A stretch of 64,000 nt of DNA from Shewanella metallivivens (GTDB lineage: Bacteria; Pseudomonadota; Gammaproteobacteria; Enterobacterales; Shewanellaceae). The stretch is taken from assembly GCF_028750675.1 (NCBI RefSeq), contig NZ_JAQQPZ010000013.1, positions 179,813-243,812 of the forward strand. Reading direction: 5' to 3'. Within the stretch, counting starts at the first letter, position 1. Each line of letters begins with the position of its first letter. The notes below the pieces were generated by a model. The model did no database searches. It was given only the letters and a program-made list of their open reading frames with translations, and was not told the origin of the DNA. The position numbers and the translations under genes are program-made. This document shows positions 8,730 through 17,703 of the stretch, one piece after another.

Positions 8730-8803
8730 TATATTTCGATAATACTAGAAATAACTTGCTCTCGCTATCATTGAACTATATATTTCGACTATTCTAGAAG
8801 TAT
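8730..8803. promoter_or_regulatory. two copies of a candidate ArsR operator
   Basis: TATATTTCGA-N5-CTAGAA occurs at 8730-8754 and again at 8779-8803, with about 19 of 25 positions identical. Each copy is an imperfect dyad (ATTTC facing GAA-A/G-T). They lie between the divergent ArsR and permease starts, where a repressor would control both. Confidence 0.6.
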
Positions 8804-8827
8804 AGTTTAATTATGTAGGTCACTATC

Positions 8828-9724
8828 ATGCTGCAAGAAACCTTCAATATGTTTGTGTTTTTAACCGTAGAATTAACCACGTTATTCTTACTGATTAGTT
8901 ATTTAGTTGGGGTACTACAAACTTTTGTGCCACCGCATAAAATCCAAGCAATGTTGAGCGACAAACACGGAAAAGGTTATATTATTGCTGGTTTTTTAGG
9001 GGCCATAACCCCCTTTTGTTCTTGCTCAACAATCCCTTTTTTAAAAGGTTTATTAAGAGCCAAAGCCGGGTTTGGCACCATGATGGTATTTTTGTTTGCC
9101 AGCCCTTTGCTTAACCCCATCATTATTGGTCTATTTACCGTAACCTTTGGACTTAAGGTGACCTTATTTTATTTTGTCATCGCCATGGGGGTATCGGTTA
9201 TTGCAGGCTTTGGCTTAGAAAAGCTCGGCTTTGAAAAGCACATCAAGCCAGAAGCCTACTTAGCCCCTGCAGCAACAGGATGTCAATCAGCATGTGGTGG
9301 TAAATCTGCCCCCGAAAATAAATGGAAAACCATTTGGCTAAGCACTTGGAGCGACTTTAAGAAAGTCTTACCGTATTTAATTGGCGGTATTGCGATTGGT
9401 TCACTCATTTATGGTTTTATGCCAACTGAGTTAGTGGCTAAATATGCTAATAGTGATAACCCACTGGCAATACCTGTCGCGGCAGTGATTGGTATTCCGT
9501 TATACATACGCGCAGAAGCCGTTATTCCATTAAGCGCCGCATTGGCGGCCAAAGGCATGGGACTGGGTGCGGTAATGGCATTGATTATTGGCAGCGCGGG
9601 TGCCAGTTTAACAGAGGTTATTTTGCTTAAAGCCATTTTCAAAAATCAGCTAGTAATTGCCTTTGTCGGTGTAATTATCTCAATGGCAATATTAGCTGGC
9701 TTTGCTTATCAGTGGTTGTTTTAA
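8828..9724 (+). CDS. ArsP/DUF318-type permease
   Basis: A 298-residue membrane protein of the PF03773 permease family, with about eight hydrophobic segments. The diagnostic TPFCSCSTIP motif is at residues 61-70 (C64, C66), followed by ASPLLNPIII. A second such half (IGIPLYIRAEAVIP, GSAGASLTEVILL) mirrors the first. Characterised members (ArsP) export trivalent organoarsenicals such as methylarsenite, using the conserved cysteines. A cytosolic loop with CQSACGG could also bind metal. The divergent ArsR regulator supports a metalloid efflux role, though the exact substrate is inferred. Confidence 0.85.
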   Translation: MLQETFNMFVFLTVELTTLFLLISYLVGVLQTFVPPHKIQAMLSDKHGKGYIIAGFLGAITPFCSCSTIPFLKGLLRAKAGFGTMMVFLFASPLLNPIIIGLFTVTFGLKVTLFYFVIAMGVSVIAGFGLEKLGFEKHIKPEAYLAPAATGCQSACGGKSAPENKWKTIWLSTWSDFKKVLPYLIGGIAIGSLIYGFMPTELVAKYANSDNPLAIPVAAVIGIPLYIRAEAVIPLSAALAAKGMGLGAVMALIIGSAGASLTEVILLKAIFKNQLVIAFVGVIISMAILAGFAYQWLF

Positions 9725-9791
9725 GTGTAAAACCCGCATAAATAGCTTGATGATTTATCTTTAAAAATCTAGCTAAAATACACTACAACTT

Positions 9792-9824
9792 AACGCTCGC
9801 ACCAATCTACTCGGTGTGAGTGTT
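9792..9824. terminator. weak hairpin in the permease-TSUP gap
   Basis: AACGCTCGCACC (9792-9803) pairs with 9813-9824 with two non-Watson-Crick positions. There is no U-tract, so the terminator role is uncertain. The rest of the 9725-9988 gap shows nothing else. Confidence 0.35.
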
Positions 9825-9988
9825 AGTATTATCAACACCAATACATCATTGCTCGCTGTACTCTTTGGCAGATTGTTATCTTTATTTTCGCAAAACATGC
9901 TTGCTCAAGTTGTTTGCCGCAGTGCACTATGATAGCTAAATGGATATCGTAGCGGCCTAGTGAGAAAAATGATTTTACAGAGGGAACA

Positions 9989-10735
9989 ATGTTAACCGAC
10001 CCAATCTTTTGGCTAGTCGCCATACCTGCGGTACTCATTACTGGCATTTCTAAATCTGGCTTTGCTGGCGGCGCAGGTGGATTAACGGTTCCATTATTAG
10101 CTCTCGCCATCAGCCCAGCTGCAGCTGCTGCGGTGATGTTACCCTTACTGGTTTACATGGACTTTTTAAGCGTCCGCTCCTGGTGGAATAAACAAAGTAA
10201 TCAGCAATTACTCATTTTACTGCCTGCTGCCATTGTTGGTATTGTGGTGGCTTATTGGTTGTTTGATAAACTCAACGAGCAGTATTTACGCGGTATTTTA
10301 GGGGGGATTTCGTTAGTTTTTGGGATTTATGGGTTAACCCTTGGCGAATGGTCGCAGCGCAAACCGTCAGCTTTAATAGGCCGAATATGCGGCACGCTTG
10401 CTGGGTTTACTAGTTTTGTTGCCCATGCTGGAGGCCCTCCACTCAATGCTTATTTAATCCCGCTGCGCCTAGCAAAAACTCAATACCTTGGAACTGCAGT
10501 GATGTTTTTTGCCGTTGTAAATCTAGTTAAACTCATCCCATACTCAATGCTGGGACAAATCAATCTGGGCAATTTAACGGTGTCAGCAATACTTGCTCCC
10601 ATTGCTTGGATTGGAGTCAAACTGGGTTTGCGGATCCAGGATAAATTTAATGAAAAACAATTTAAGCAGATCATTCTAAGTTTGATGATCCTAGTGGGTT
10701 TACGTTTATTGTGGACCGCATTGATGCCGTCGTAA
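9989..10735 (+). CDS. TSUP family transporter (TauE/SafE)
   Basis: A 248-residue protein with about eight hydrophobic segments. The N-terminal half contains GISKSGFAGGAGGLTVPLLAL and the C-terminal half FVAHAGGPPLNAYLIP, the paired conserved loops of the TauE/SafE (PF01925) family. Members move sulfite, sulfoacetate or other small organic anions across the inner membrane, mostly outward. AGAGGGAACA precedes the ATG. The flavin reductase gene follows after only 12 bases, so the two form an operon; the substrate cannot be read from sequence. Confidence 0.88.
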   Translation: MLTDPIFWLVAIPAVLITGISKSGFAGGAGGLTVPLLALAISPAAAAAVMLPLLVYMDFLSVRSWWNKQSNQQLLILLPAAIVGIVVAYWLFDKLNEQYLRGILGGISLVFGIYGLTLGEWSQRKPSALIGRICGTLAGFTSFVAHAGGPPLNAYLIPLRLAKTQYLGTAVMFFAVVNLVKLIPYSMLGQINLGNLTVSAILAPIAWIGVKLGLRIQDKFNEKQFKQIILSLMILVGLRLLWTALMPS

Positions 10736-10747
10736 TAAGGATATGTC

Positions 10748-11377
10748 ATGAGCACTGAAAATCGATTTTTTTATGAACCTAGTCAAGGCCATGGCCTGCC
10801 ACATAATCCACTGAATGCGATTATTGGCCCACGCCCCATTGGCTGGATTTCGTCGCGTAATGCCCAGGGGCAGCGAAACTTAGCGCCTTATAGCTTTTTT
10901 AACTGCTTTAACTATGACCCTCCAATCATTGGTTTTGCCAGCACCGCTTGGAAAGACAGTGTGGCCAACATTGTTGAAACTGGCGAGTTTGTGTGGAACT
11001 TAACGACTCGCACTTTAGCCGAGCAAATGAACTTAACCTCAGCCCCGTTACCTCGTGGAACAGACGAGTTTGAATTTGCAGGGTTAACAGCAATAGCGGG
11101 TAATATTGTCGCGGCTGATAGGATCGCCGAAAGCCCAGTCAACTTTGAATGTAAGTTAACGCAGTGCATTCAACTCACTGATGCAAGTGGCAATAAGATT
11201 GATACCTGGTTGGTGCTTGGTGAAGTGGTGGCTGTACACATTGAAAAGCACTTACTCAGTGCGGAAGGCATTTACCAAACTGCACTAGCAGAACCTGTGT
11301 TACGCGCAGGTGGCCCCTCGGCTTATTACGGTATTTCAGACGAACAGCGTTTCGATTTACATCGCCCTACGCTATAA
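10748..11377 (+). CDS. flavin reductase family protein (flavoredoxin-like)
   Basis: A 209-residue FMN-binding protein of the DIM6/NTAB/flavin reductase-like group. NAIIGPRPIGWISS at about 24-37 and LAPYSFFNCFNYDPPIIGF at about 45-63 are the family's flavin-binding blocks. Members reduce flavin with NAD(P)H or act as electron carriers. AAGGAT before the ATG is a good ribosome binding site. It is co-transcribed with the upstream TSUP transporter, a combination that suggests processing of a sulfur-containing or other organic anion, but that is inference. Confidence 0.85.
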   Translation: MSTENRFFYEPSQGHGLPHNPLNAIIGPRPIGWISSRNAQGQRNLAPYSFFNCFNYDPPIIGFASTAWKDSVANIVETGEFVWNLTTRTLAEQMNLTSAPLPRGTDEFEFAGLTAIAGNIVAADRIAESPVNFECKLTQCIQLTDASGNKIDTWLVLGEVVAVHIEKHLLSAEGIYQTALAEPVLRAGGPSAYYGISDEQRFDLHRPTL

Positions 11378-11386
11378 GCACGAAAC

Positions 11387-11416
11387 AATTAAGGCTACCC
11401 GTTAGTAGCCTTAATT
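11387..11416. terminator. bidirectional terminator between convergent genes
   Basis: AATTAAGGCTAC (11387-11398) pairs perfectly with 11405-11416. It sits between the ends of the flavin reductase gene and the opposing outer-membrane protein gene and can serve both. Confidence 0.75.
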
Positions 11417-11443
11417 CTCTTGATAAGCAGCACGAATAAATTG

Positions 11444-12022
11444 TTAGAACTGGTAATGTAAACCCAATGCTAATTGCTCAATTTCAGTATCAATATCATC
11501 AACATAGCCATATTCATCAATATCAAGATCGCCTTTGCTCATATCGTAACTTACACGTAGGTTAAGGTTTTCTGTCAACGCTGCATTAATCCCAACGCCA
11601 TAGGTAAAGCCAATACCAGAAGCGGTGAAGTCATCATAATAACCGTCTACAACAACCGCCATTGATGCGATACCCACTTTAGCAAACACCGAAAACGTCT
11701 CATTAACACGTGCAGTAAATGTTGGAGTAAAGGTGAGTGCACCAGTAACAACATCATAGCCGTCTTCACCGACATCGGCGGCGAAAAAGTTACTTTCTAA
11801 ACCAAACCAATCGTTAAATTGATAGCCACCATATATCCCAAAACCCGTCGCATCGGCTGATCCACTGGCATCACCAGAACCGAGTTCTGTTTTATTGATT
11901 GCACCACCAATATAAAAACCGCCGTTATCTGATACAGATGAGTGTGTATCAGTGTTGGCAAAAGCTGGAGTAGCTAAAACAGCGCACAAGGTTGTGGCGA
12001 GAAGAGAGATTTTGTACATCAT
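11444..12022 (-). CDS. small outer-membrane beta-barrel protein (OmpA-like/OMP_b-brl)
   Basis: A 192-residue protein with a signal peptide (about 1-22, cleavage near AFA). The mature part alternates polar and hydrophobic residues (GFYIGGAINKTEL, GFGIYGGYQFNDWFGLESNFF, LNLRVSYDMSKG) and ends in LALGLHYQF. The terminal aromatic residue is the outer-membrane assembly signal. This is the eight-stranded barrel type found in OmpA N-domains and OmpW-like proteins. No OmpA C-terminal peptidoglycan domain is present. Its role is unknown. Confidence 0.82.
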   Translation of the reverse strand: MMYKISLLATTLCAVLATPAFANTDTHSSVSDNGGFYIGGAINKTELGSGDASGSADATGFGIYGGYQFNDWFGLESNFFAADVGEDGYDVVTGALTFTPTFTARVNETFSVFAKVGIASMAVVVDGYYDDFTASGIGFTYGVGINAALTENLNLRVSYDMSKGDLDIDEYGYVDDIDTEIEQLALGLHYQF

Positions 12023-12183
12023 TGTTCCTTAATGATATTGATAAAAAGCGCGAGCATAATACTACAAACAGCATAAACGTAAATAGCTAATATCATTAAT
12101 TTTTCACTCTGAGATATCGCGTTAACACATCGATTTATCTACCATTTAAAATCAGTTGAACTCACAAAATACAGACAGCAAAA

Positions 12184-12222
12184 AGCCCAAGTGATCGCCT
12201 ACATTAGGCTGCCACTTGGGCT
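12184..12222 (-). terminator. terminator of the repeat lipoprotein gene
   Basis: AGCCCAAGTG (12184-12193) pairs perfectly with 12213-12222, with an inner GCCT/AGGC stem. On the minus strand a run of five T follows, so this is a good intrinsic terminator for the gene ending at 12245. Confidence 0.8.
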
Positions 12223-12244
12223 ATTTTAATCAATAAAGGCTATC

Positions 12245-13780
12245 TTAAAGGCTAATGCCTAATGCTTTTACTGTTTCGATATTGATGTACTTATCAGTTG
12301 GTAAATCATTATCTTTTTGGAACGCGTTTACCGCTTTAATGGTATCAACACCGACGACGCCATCAATCTTGCCAGGGTTATAGCCTTTCGTTGCTAATGC
12401 CTGCTGTAGATCGGTAATGGTTGAGCGAGTCATGTTGGTTTCACATAAAATTGGACGCCATTCCATGAAGCCATCTTTATCAATACGGCTCAGTGACACG
12501 GTTTCAAATTCCGCTGGGATTTCAGTGCGTAACTCTTTGGCTTCAGAAACCAGCTTAGTCACATTCATCGTTTCATACTTAGCTGCAATGTCGACACGCT
12601 GAGTCGTCGCAGGGCTAACCACAACACGGCGGCTCACCGTTTCATATTCGGCAGGTGTAGCAGTTAAACAAATTTTATTACCGGTACGCGTCGCTTTTGG
12701 GTGCTCGTCGTTATGCACTTCATGCCATACAAACTCAACATCAGCGACTTTTTGGGTCACTTGTACATCTTTATATTTAGCAGGTACTTGAGTGCGCACT
12801 TCTTTCGCTTCACTCACTAACTCTTGTACACGCACCGTTTCGTATTCTTCAGGAATATCAACTGTACGCGTGGTCGCTGGTGATACCAATACACGCTTGG
12901 TGAGCGTTTTATAAGTGGCAGGCACTTCAACTAAACACATGATTTCGCCAGTGGCTTCATCAATCTTTTGAATAGGGCCTACGCCCTTTTTCCAAATGGT
13001 GTGAGCCGGAACATCGACCACCTCTTCGGTGACAGTTTCATATTGTGCAGGTACTTGCTCCATGCGGGTACTGGCTTCTTTAACCAATATACGCTTTTCA
13101 ACCCAGCGGAATTCTGCAGGAATAGTCTCGACAACTTCATAAGCCTCAGCAACTAATACTGACTCGCCCTTTTGCTCGTACCGTGCTGGCATATAATGTT
13201 CATGGAAACACATACCGGCTGTAGCATTATTAAGGTTAATACCATGATCGCTGGCGGCTTTTAATAACTCCGCACTGGCTGGCGCACTGCCCTTACGTAA
13301 GTCGACTAACCACTGTTCACCAGCTGCACGGACTAATTTTTGTTCAGTAACTACATCATAAGTTGCTGGTACTGCGACCATTTTGTAACTTGCAGGTTGT
13401 ACCTCAATGGTCTCAGTAACTTGTTGATATTGTGCAGGCACAATATCAACCTTTTCACTGGCTTCTTTCACCATTACGGTTTCAGTGTAGTTTTGGTAAG
13501 TTGGCTCAACCCATACACGTGCATAACATTCACCTGGAGATGCATTAGGTGGCAATAACTCACCTTCTGGGCTGGTTTTAACGGTTAATGCATCTTGTGC
13601 TTGCGCTTCACGTTTTGCGACGGCTTTTTCTCTTTCTAGCAAGGCCTCGTTTCGTTGCTCTAACTCTTCTGCGTTATATACAGATACATTAGCTGGTTGC
13701 GATAAATTACTACATGCAGTCAATAATAATGCAGCTGAAATTGTGCTCAGTTTGAAAATGGTTGTCCTTGCAGTGGCCAT
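12245..13780 (-). CDS. lipoprotein with twelve 23-residue repeats and a peptidoglycan-binding domain
   Basis: A 511-residue lipoprotein. The signal peptide ends in lipobox LTAC (C23). Residues 37-64 form a charged helix (NAEELEQRNEALLEREKAV). Four modules follow, starting at C85, C191, C282 and C371. Each holds three units of the form PAxYxxVxxxxxV whose aromatic residue recurs exactly every 23 residues (95/118/141, 201/224/247, 290/313/336, 379/402/425) and each ends with a Trp exactly 16 residues after the last aromatic (W157, W263, W352, W441). A fifth Cys is C446. Residues from about 453 are a peptidoglycan-binding (PF01471-type) domain with LQQALATKGYNPGKIDGVVG. It probably links outer membrane and cell wall. 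The repeat family is not one I recognise. Confidence 0.85.
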   Translation of the reverse strand: MATARTTIFKLSTISAALLLTACSNLSQPANVSVYNAEELEQRNEALLEREKAVAKREAQAQDALTVKTSPEGELLPPNASPGECYARVWVEPTYQNYTETVMVKEASEKVDIVPAQYQQVTETIEVQPASYKMVAVPATYDVVTEQKLVRAAGEQWLVDLRKGSAPASAELLKAASDHGINLNNATAGMCFHEHYMPARYEQKGESVLVAEAYEVVETIPAEFRWVEKRILVKEASTRMEQVPAQYETVTEEVVDVPAHTIWKKGVGPIQKIDEATGEIMCLVEVPATYKTLTKRVLVSPATTRTVDIPEEYETVRVQELVSEAKEVRTQVPAKYKDVQVTQKVADVEFVWHEVHNDEHPKATRTGNKICLTATPAEYETVSRRVVVSPATTQRVDIAAKYETMNVTKLVSEAKELRTEIPAEFETVSLSRIDKDGFMEWRPILCETNMTRSTITDLQQALATKGYNPGKIDGVVGVDTIKAVNAFQKDNDLPTDKYINIETVKALGISL

Positions 13781-13816
13781 GATTACTCCTGGGTTAATTA
13801 GGCAAGCTTGAAAATG

Positions 13817-13849
13817 AAATGTAACAATATGTAAACATTTGTTACATTT
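13817..13849. promoter_or_regulatory. perfect inverted repeat upstream of the repeat lipoprotein
   Basis: AAATGTAACAA (13817-13827) and TTGTTACATTT (13839-13849) are perfect inverted copies around the 11-base centre TATGTAAACAT. It lies 37 bases upstream of the start at 13780, so it is a likely operator or promoter-overlapping site. The regulator is unknown. Confidence 0.55.
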
Positions 13850-14420
13850 TGCGCACAGGATAACGTCAAATTACTGACTATTCAACCTTAACCACAAAAA
13901 CACCAAGATTAATATAAACAATAACTTGCAATTGAACGCTGTTAAATTCGTCATTTTATTGTCACAAGCCGAGGCGATAGCTCATAAGTTAAAACAGCAC
14001 AATGTTAACAAAGTGTTTTAAAACAAACGTTAGACCAATAATTAAAACGTCAAAGCAGTTTTTTGTTTTGGCACCATGTTTGCGGATTTCATTTGCGATG
14101 CAACCTATATTAAAAAGTTTAATTTTTTTATATAAGTAATATTCAGAAACATAAAGTAGTGTGTATAACCTTAAACAGATAATGTTGCTCAGATGGCGAA
14201 CCTCCTCAATCAGCAAGCTTTATCTTTAACAACAAATCAAACTCTGACTAAATCGATAAATGTCAAATACTGTGTGGGTTTGTTGAAATAAATGGAGAGC
14301 TGGACCAAACTGCCGTTATTCGTTAAATGCAGGAAATGACCCCAAAACTTGAAAGCGTGTTTTATATCAAATAATTAAAGTTTGTTATAATGCGGACTCG
14401 TGTAAAAGTAAGGGGCGACT
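13850..14420. other. intergenic gap, no gene recognised
   Basis: Between the divergent starts at 13780 and 14421 lie about 640 AT-rich bases. A 75-codon open frame on the minus strand (13989-14216) has no ribosome binding site and a product unlike any family I know. Apart from the inverted repeat at 13817-13849 I see nothing supportable. Confidence 0.5.
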
Positions 14421-15410
14421 TTGAACATTCCAGACAAGGTTTTACAACGTATAAGCTTGGCTATTGGTGCCAGCCACATAAGTCATGTTGAATTGATACA
14501 AGCACTTTGGGGTGGTTATGGTTACTTATTTCGGGCTTTTGTCAGTGATATGCCTTTTCCATCTGTGATTGTTAAATACATTCATTTACCGCAACCTTCA
14601 TCGCATCCTCGCGGGTGGAATACTCCGTTGTCGCATCAACGAAAATTACACTCTTATCTTGTTGAAGTGAATTGGTATCAACACTATGCCAATAAGCATT
14701 TGCAGTCATTAAGCCCTTTACCCCAGTGTTTATATGTAGAGCAACACCCTGAGCAAACGTTATTAATACTTGAAGATTTGCACACTATTGGCTTTACCCA
14801 AGTCAAAACAACGGCCACCTCAACCCAGATTAACGCCTGCTTAACTTGGTTGGGGTATTTTCATGCTCAATACATGCAGGTTGCTCCTGAAGGGCTTTGG
14901 CCAGTAGGTACCTATTGGCATTTTGACACTAGACCAGACGAATACGCCGCCTTAACAGAGAGCCCTTTAAAAGCAGCGGCCAAGCTGATCGACCTGACGT
15001 TAAAGCAATGTCCCTTTCAAACGTTAGTGCATGGGGATGCTAAATTAGCCAATTTTTGTTTCAGTGCAGACAATCGCGTTGCAGCGGTCGATTTTCAATA
15101 TGTTGGCCAAGGCTGCGGCATGAAAGATGTGATCATGTTGCTCAGCAGTACATTGAATTTTAATGAAACAGAAAACGTCATAAACGATTACCTCAAACAT
15201 TATTTTACCGCGTTAACACAAGGGCTAACCACATTTAACCCACACATAAGCTCGCAAGCGGTTGAGCAAGCCTGGCGTCCTTTATATTGTGTTGCTTGGG
15301 CTGATTTTCAGCGGTTTGTTAAAGGCTGGAGTGTTGAACACGTTAAAATAAACCCTTATACCGAAGCGCTCACCACTCAAGCCATTAAACAACTTACCAA
15401 CAATTACTGA
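14421..15410 (+). CDS. phosphotransferase of the APH/choline-kinase-like fold
   Basis: A 329-residue kinase-like protein. The catalytic loop LVHGDAKLANFCF has H204-G205-D206 and Asn at about 211, and the metal-binding motif is VDFQYVG with D224 (DFQ in place of DFG, usual for ecdysteroid-kinase-like and CHK-kinase-like proteins). The N-terminal nucleotide-binding lobe includes GGYGYLFRAF and VIVKYIHLP. The start is a TTG at 14421 with AAGGGG eight bases upstream. It probably phosphorylates a small hydroxylated or amino compound in the cytosol; the substrate is unknown. It stands alone. Confidence 0.8.
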   Translation: MNIPDKVLQRISLAIGASHISHVELIQALWGGYGYLFRAFVSDMPFPSVIVKYIHLPQPSSHPRGWNTPLSHQRKLHSYLVEVNWYQHYANKHLQSLSPLPQCLYVEQHPEQTLLILEDLHTIGFTQVKTTATSTQINACLTWLGYFHAQYMQVAPEGLWPVGTYWHFDTRPDEYAALTESPLKAAAKLIDLTLKQCPFQTLVHGDAKLANFCFSADNRVAAVDFQYVGQGCGMKDVIMLLSSTLNFNETENVINDYLKHYFTALTQGLTTFNPHISSQAVEQAWRPLYCVAWADFQRFVKGWSVEHVKINPYTEALTTQAIKQLTNNY

Positions 15411-15619
15411 TTAGTAATTGAGCAGTTGCGCCTTAATCGCCTGCGGTAATTGGCTAAGGTGATTGCTGGCGACTACAGTTTATAATAATCGATTAAAACA
15501 GCCTTGTTATTGTCTGTCATCCAGCCATCTACCCTTAAAATATCGTGCCAATATACTGAAGCACCGACAGCGATTACCAACAGTGCACGGCAACAAAACT
15601 AGGCGCTAGGGAAGTATTT

Positions 15620-16771
15620 ATGGAAAGTCCATTTACGTACATTTTGATTACCTTATTTTTTTCGAGTATTTTGCTGTCGATTATCTTTTTCATGACATGG
15701 AAAACAATGGGAAAACAACAATATGCCTTGATGTTTTCGTTGTCTTTTTTGGCCTCAACCGTTCTTTGGGCCAATGCCTTATTTAAAAGTTTATTTTTGT
15801 CGCACAATTTGTATTGGATGATTGGTTGTAGCGTGTCGATGTTGTCTGTTTTATTGGGTACTTGGGGCCATTGCTTGCGCACTCAAACCCGAATTCATCC
15901 TGCAACCCTATTAGTTCTTGGCATTATAGGCATGGCATTAACCTACTTTTTTACCTTTATTAGTCCACATTTGGGACTACGAATGTCATTGTATTTATAC
16001 ATTGATGTCGTGCTATTAATGATTACAAGTGTCGTCATTATTCGGCACCGTAAACAGCCACGCCCAGCAGAAATTGGCGCGTCGATCATGCATTTTCTTT
16101 TTGCTGGCTGTCTGTTTATTGCGGCAAGTATTGCGCTATCTCAGGGCAACGTTTTCGATGCAGAGCTGATCAAACTGTATTCTATTGTTAACTTTACTGC
16201 TCTGCCTGCTGCTTATGTTGGTATGTCAGTATTTGTTATATATATGCTGGCGTCTGATTTAGCCGAAGAAATGAAACTGCTAGCAATGACCGACTCGCTC
16301 ACCAACTGCTTAAACCGACGAGGTTTTTATCTTCAGGCAAAGCAAAAAATGCTCGAACTACAAAATCAAGGCCAACATGTGTGTTTGATTTATTGGGACA
16401 TTGATAAGTTTAAAACCATTAATGACCAATTTGGCCATGCCGGTGGCGATCAGGTCTTGGTCAGCATCAGTGAGTTAATTAAACAACATATTAAGAAAGA
16501 CGATTTAATGGGGCGTATGGGAGGAGAAGAGTTTGTTATTTTAATCGGCCGTACTTGTTACGAGGACGCCACGCATGTGGCTGAGCGATTACGCACCATG
16601 ATACAAAACTCTCCCATAGACTTTGGTGAACAACGCATTCAGATCTCGGCGAGTTTTGGTGTGGTTGAGTTAGGTGAAAAAGACATCTCAATTGAACAGG
16701 CGATTAACCTTGCCGACAACGCCCTTTATAAAGCCAAAAGCAGTGGCAGAAATAAAGTGGTGTTTAGCTAA
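15620..16771 (+). CDS. membrane-bound diguanylate cyclase (GGDEF)
   Basis: A 383-residue protein with about seven hydrophobic segments in residues 1-210 and a C-terminal GGDEF domain. The active-site signature is GGEEF at 301-305, and DIDKFKTINDQFGHAGGD supplies the metal ligand and substrate helix, so cyclic-di-GMP synthesis from GTP is expected. The product-inhibition I-site reads KKDD where RxxD is usual, so feedback inhibition may be weak. No EAL domain is present. The seven-span sensor region is not a type I can name; it may sense a membrane or periplasmic signal. Confidence 0.88.
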   Translation: MESPFTYILITLFFSSILLSIIFFMTWKTMGKQQYALMFSLSFLASTVLWANALFKSLFLSHNLYWMIGCSVSMLSVLLGTWGHCLRTQTRIHPATLLVLGIIGMALTYFFTFISPHLGLRMSLYLYIDVVLLMITSVVIIRHRKQPRPAEIGASIMHFLFAGCLFIAASIALSQGNVFDAELIKLYSIVNFTALPAAYVGMSVFVIYMLASDLAEEMKLLAMTDSLTNCLNRRGFYLQAKQKMLELQNQGQHVCLIYWDIDKFKTINDQFGHAGGDQVLVSISELIKQHIKKDDLMGRMGGEEFVILIGRTCYEDATHVAERLRTMIQNSPIDFGEQRIQISASFGVVELGEKDISIEQAINLADNALYKAKSSGRNKVVFS

Positions 16772-16815
16772 GTTAACTCACCTGTACTAGGGCTAACTCA
16801 TTTTAGTACAACAGT

Positions 16816-17322
16816 CTATTTTTCAACGTCTATCCTGACGTTATCGCTTAATGATTCTAACTGCGATAATAACAACTCCATGGTGACATTTTCAGGTAAT
16901 CGCAACGTCAACTTGGCGCTATAAACTGTTTTACCTAAACTGGTCACTTGCACCCGGTAGCATTCTTGATGATCAACGCTAATTTCAAGATCGTTCAAAA
17001 TAGCATTCATATCGTGGGTCAACCCTGAGCGGTCGTTGCAGTCTAATGTCAGTTTGCACTCTGTCGAAAAGTGAATGGCTTGTTGTTCATACTCCGCATA
17101 AACAAAAGTCAGCGCGGCAAATTGTTGCTCTAAAGTTTGCTTTAATGCTTCTTCTTTATCTCGATCTATCATCACACGCATCATTGCCACAAATTGGCCA
17201 TCAAGCTTAATGACTTTGCTGGTTTCCCAACTTGCACCCATTTCGCGGCTTACTTGAGCTAATGATTGCAGTAAATTAGGTTTTAACGTGCCCAATACTG
17301 TCGTAATAAATTTATGTTGCAT
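16816..17322 (-). CDS. GcvR-like ACT-domain regulatory protein
   Basis: A 168-residue protein with two ACT-type domains, resembling the glycine cleavage system repressor GcvR. The first starts HKFITTVLGTLKPNLLQSLAQVSREMGA and the second CNDRSGLTHDMNAILNDLEI. GcvR binds glycine and antagonises the activator GcvA. I start the gene at the ATG at 17322 because GGAGGT lies just upstream; the longer frame from 17340 would put that ribosome binding site inside the coding region. No gcv gene is in the window. Confidence 0.8.
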   Translation of the reverse strand: MQHKFITTVLGTLKPNLLQSLAQVSREMGASWETSKVIKLDGQFVAMMRVMIDRDKEEALKQTLEQQFAALTFVYAEYEQQAIHFSTECKLTLDCNDRSGLTHDMNAILNDLEISVDHQECYRVQVTSLGKTVYSAKLTLRLPENVTMELLLSQLESLSDNVRIDVEK

Positions 17323-17687
17323 ATAACCTCCGATGATCAAAATCCCCGTATGACGCAGGTTTATTCCATTTTTAACTCAACGTAAAACCAGACTAACTGG
17401 CCCCATAAAGTACGTCTGTGTCCTAGAACACAAATGAATAAAATACATACAGCACAAAGCGTAAATCATAATGAAATATTTAAAAATGGCGGTAAATTTG
17501 ATGACAAAATAAAACAGCTTGAATGCATGGTGTTTACCATTAAAGCGATTAAATAACATAAAAAATACACTAATGACGCATTTTGCAAGCAGCTGCAAAT
17601 TTACTCTCTTAATGCCACTCGTGTCACAAATTGTTCATCATACTGTTAAGCATAGTCTCGCTGACGAGGGGAAGGAGTACGGAAGTT

Positions 17688-17703
17688 TATGAAAAAGATC
17701 ACA
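17688..17703. promoter_or_regulatory. CRP-like site upstream of satP
   Basis: TATGA-N6-TCACA differs from the CRP consensus TGTGA-N6-TCACA at one position. E. coli satP (yaaH) is thought to be under carbon control, which makes this plausible. It overlaps the start of the short frame at 17689, so only one of the two readings may be real. Confidence 0.35.

Noticed and set aside
13989..14216. 75-codon minus-strand frame in the gap before the phosphotransferase
   Set aside because: No ribosome binding site, AT-driven composition and no family resemblance.
17377..17598. 73-codon minus-strand frame
   Set aside because: Phe/Tyr-rich translation of AT-rich intergenic DNA without a start signal.
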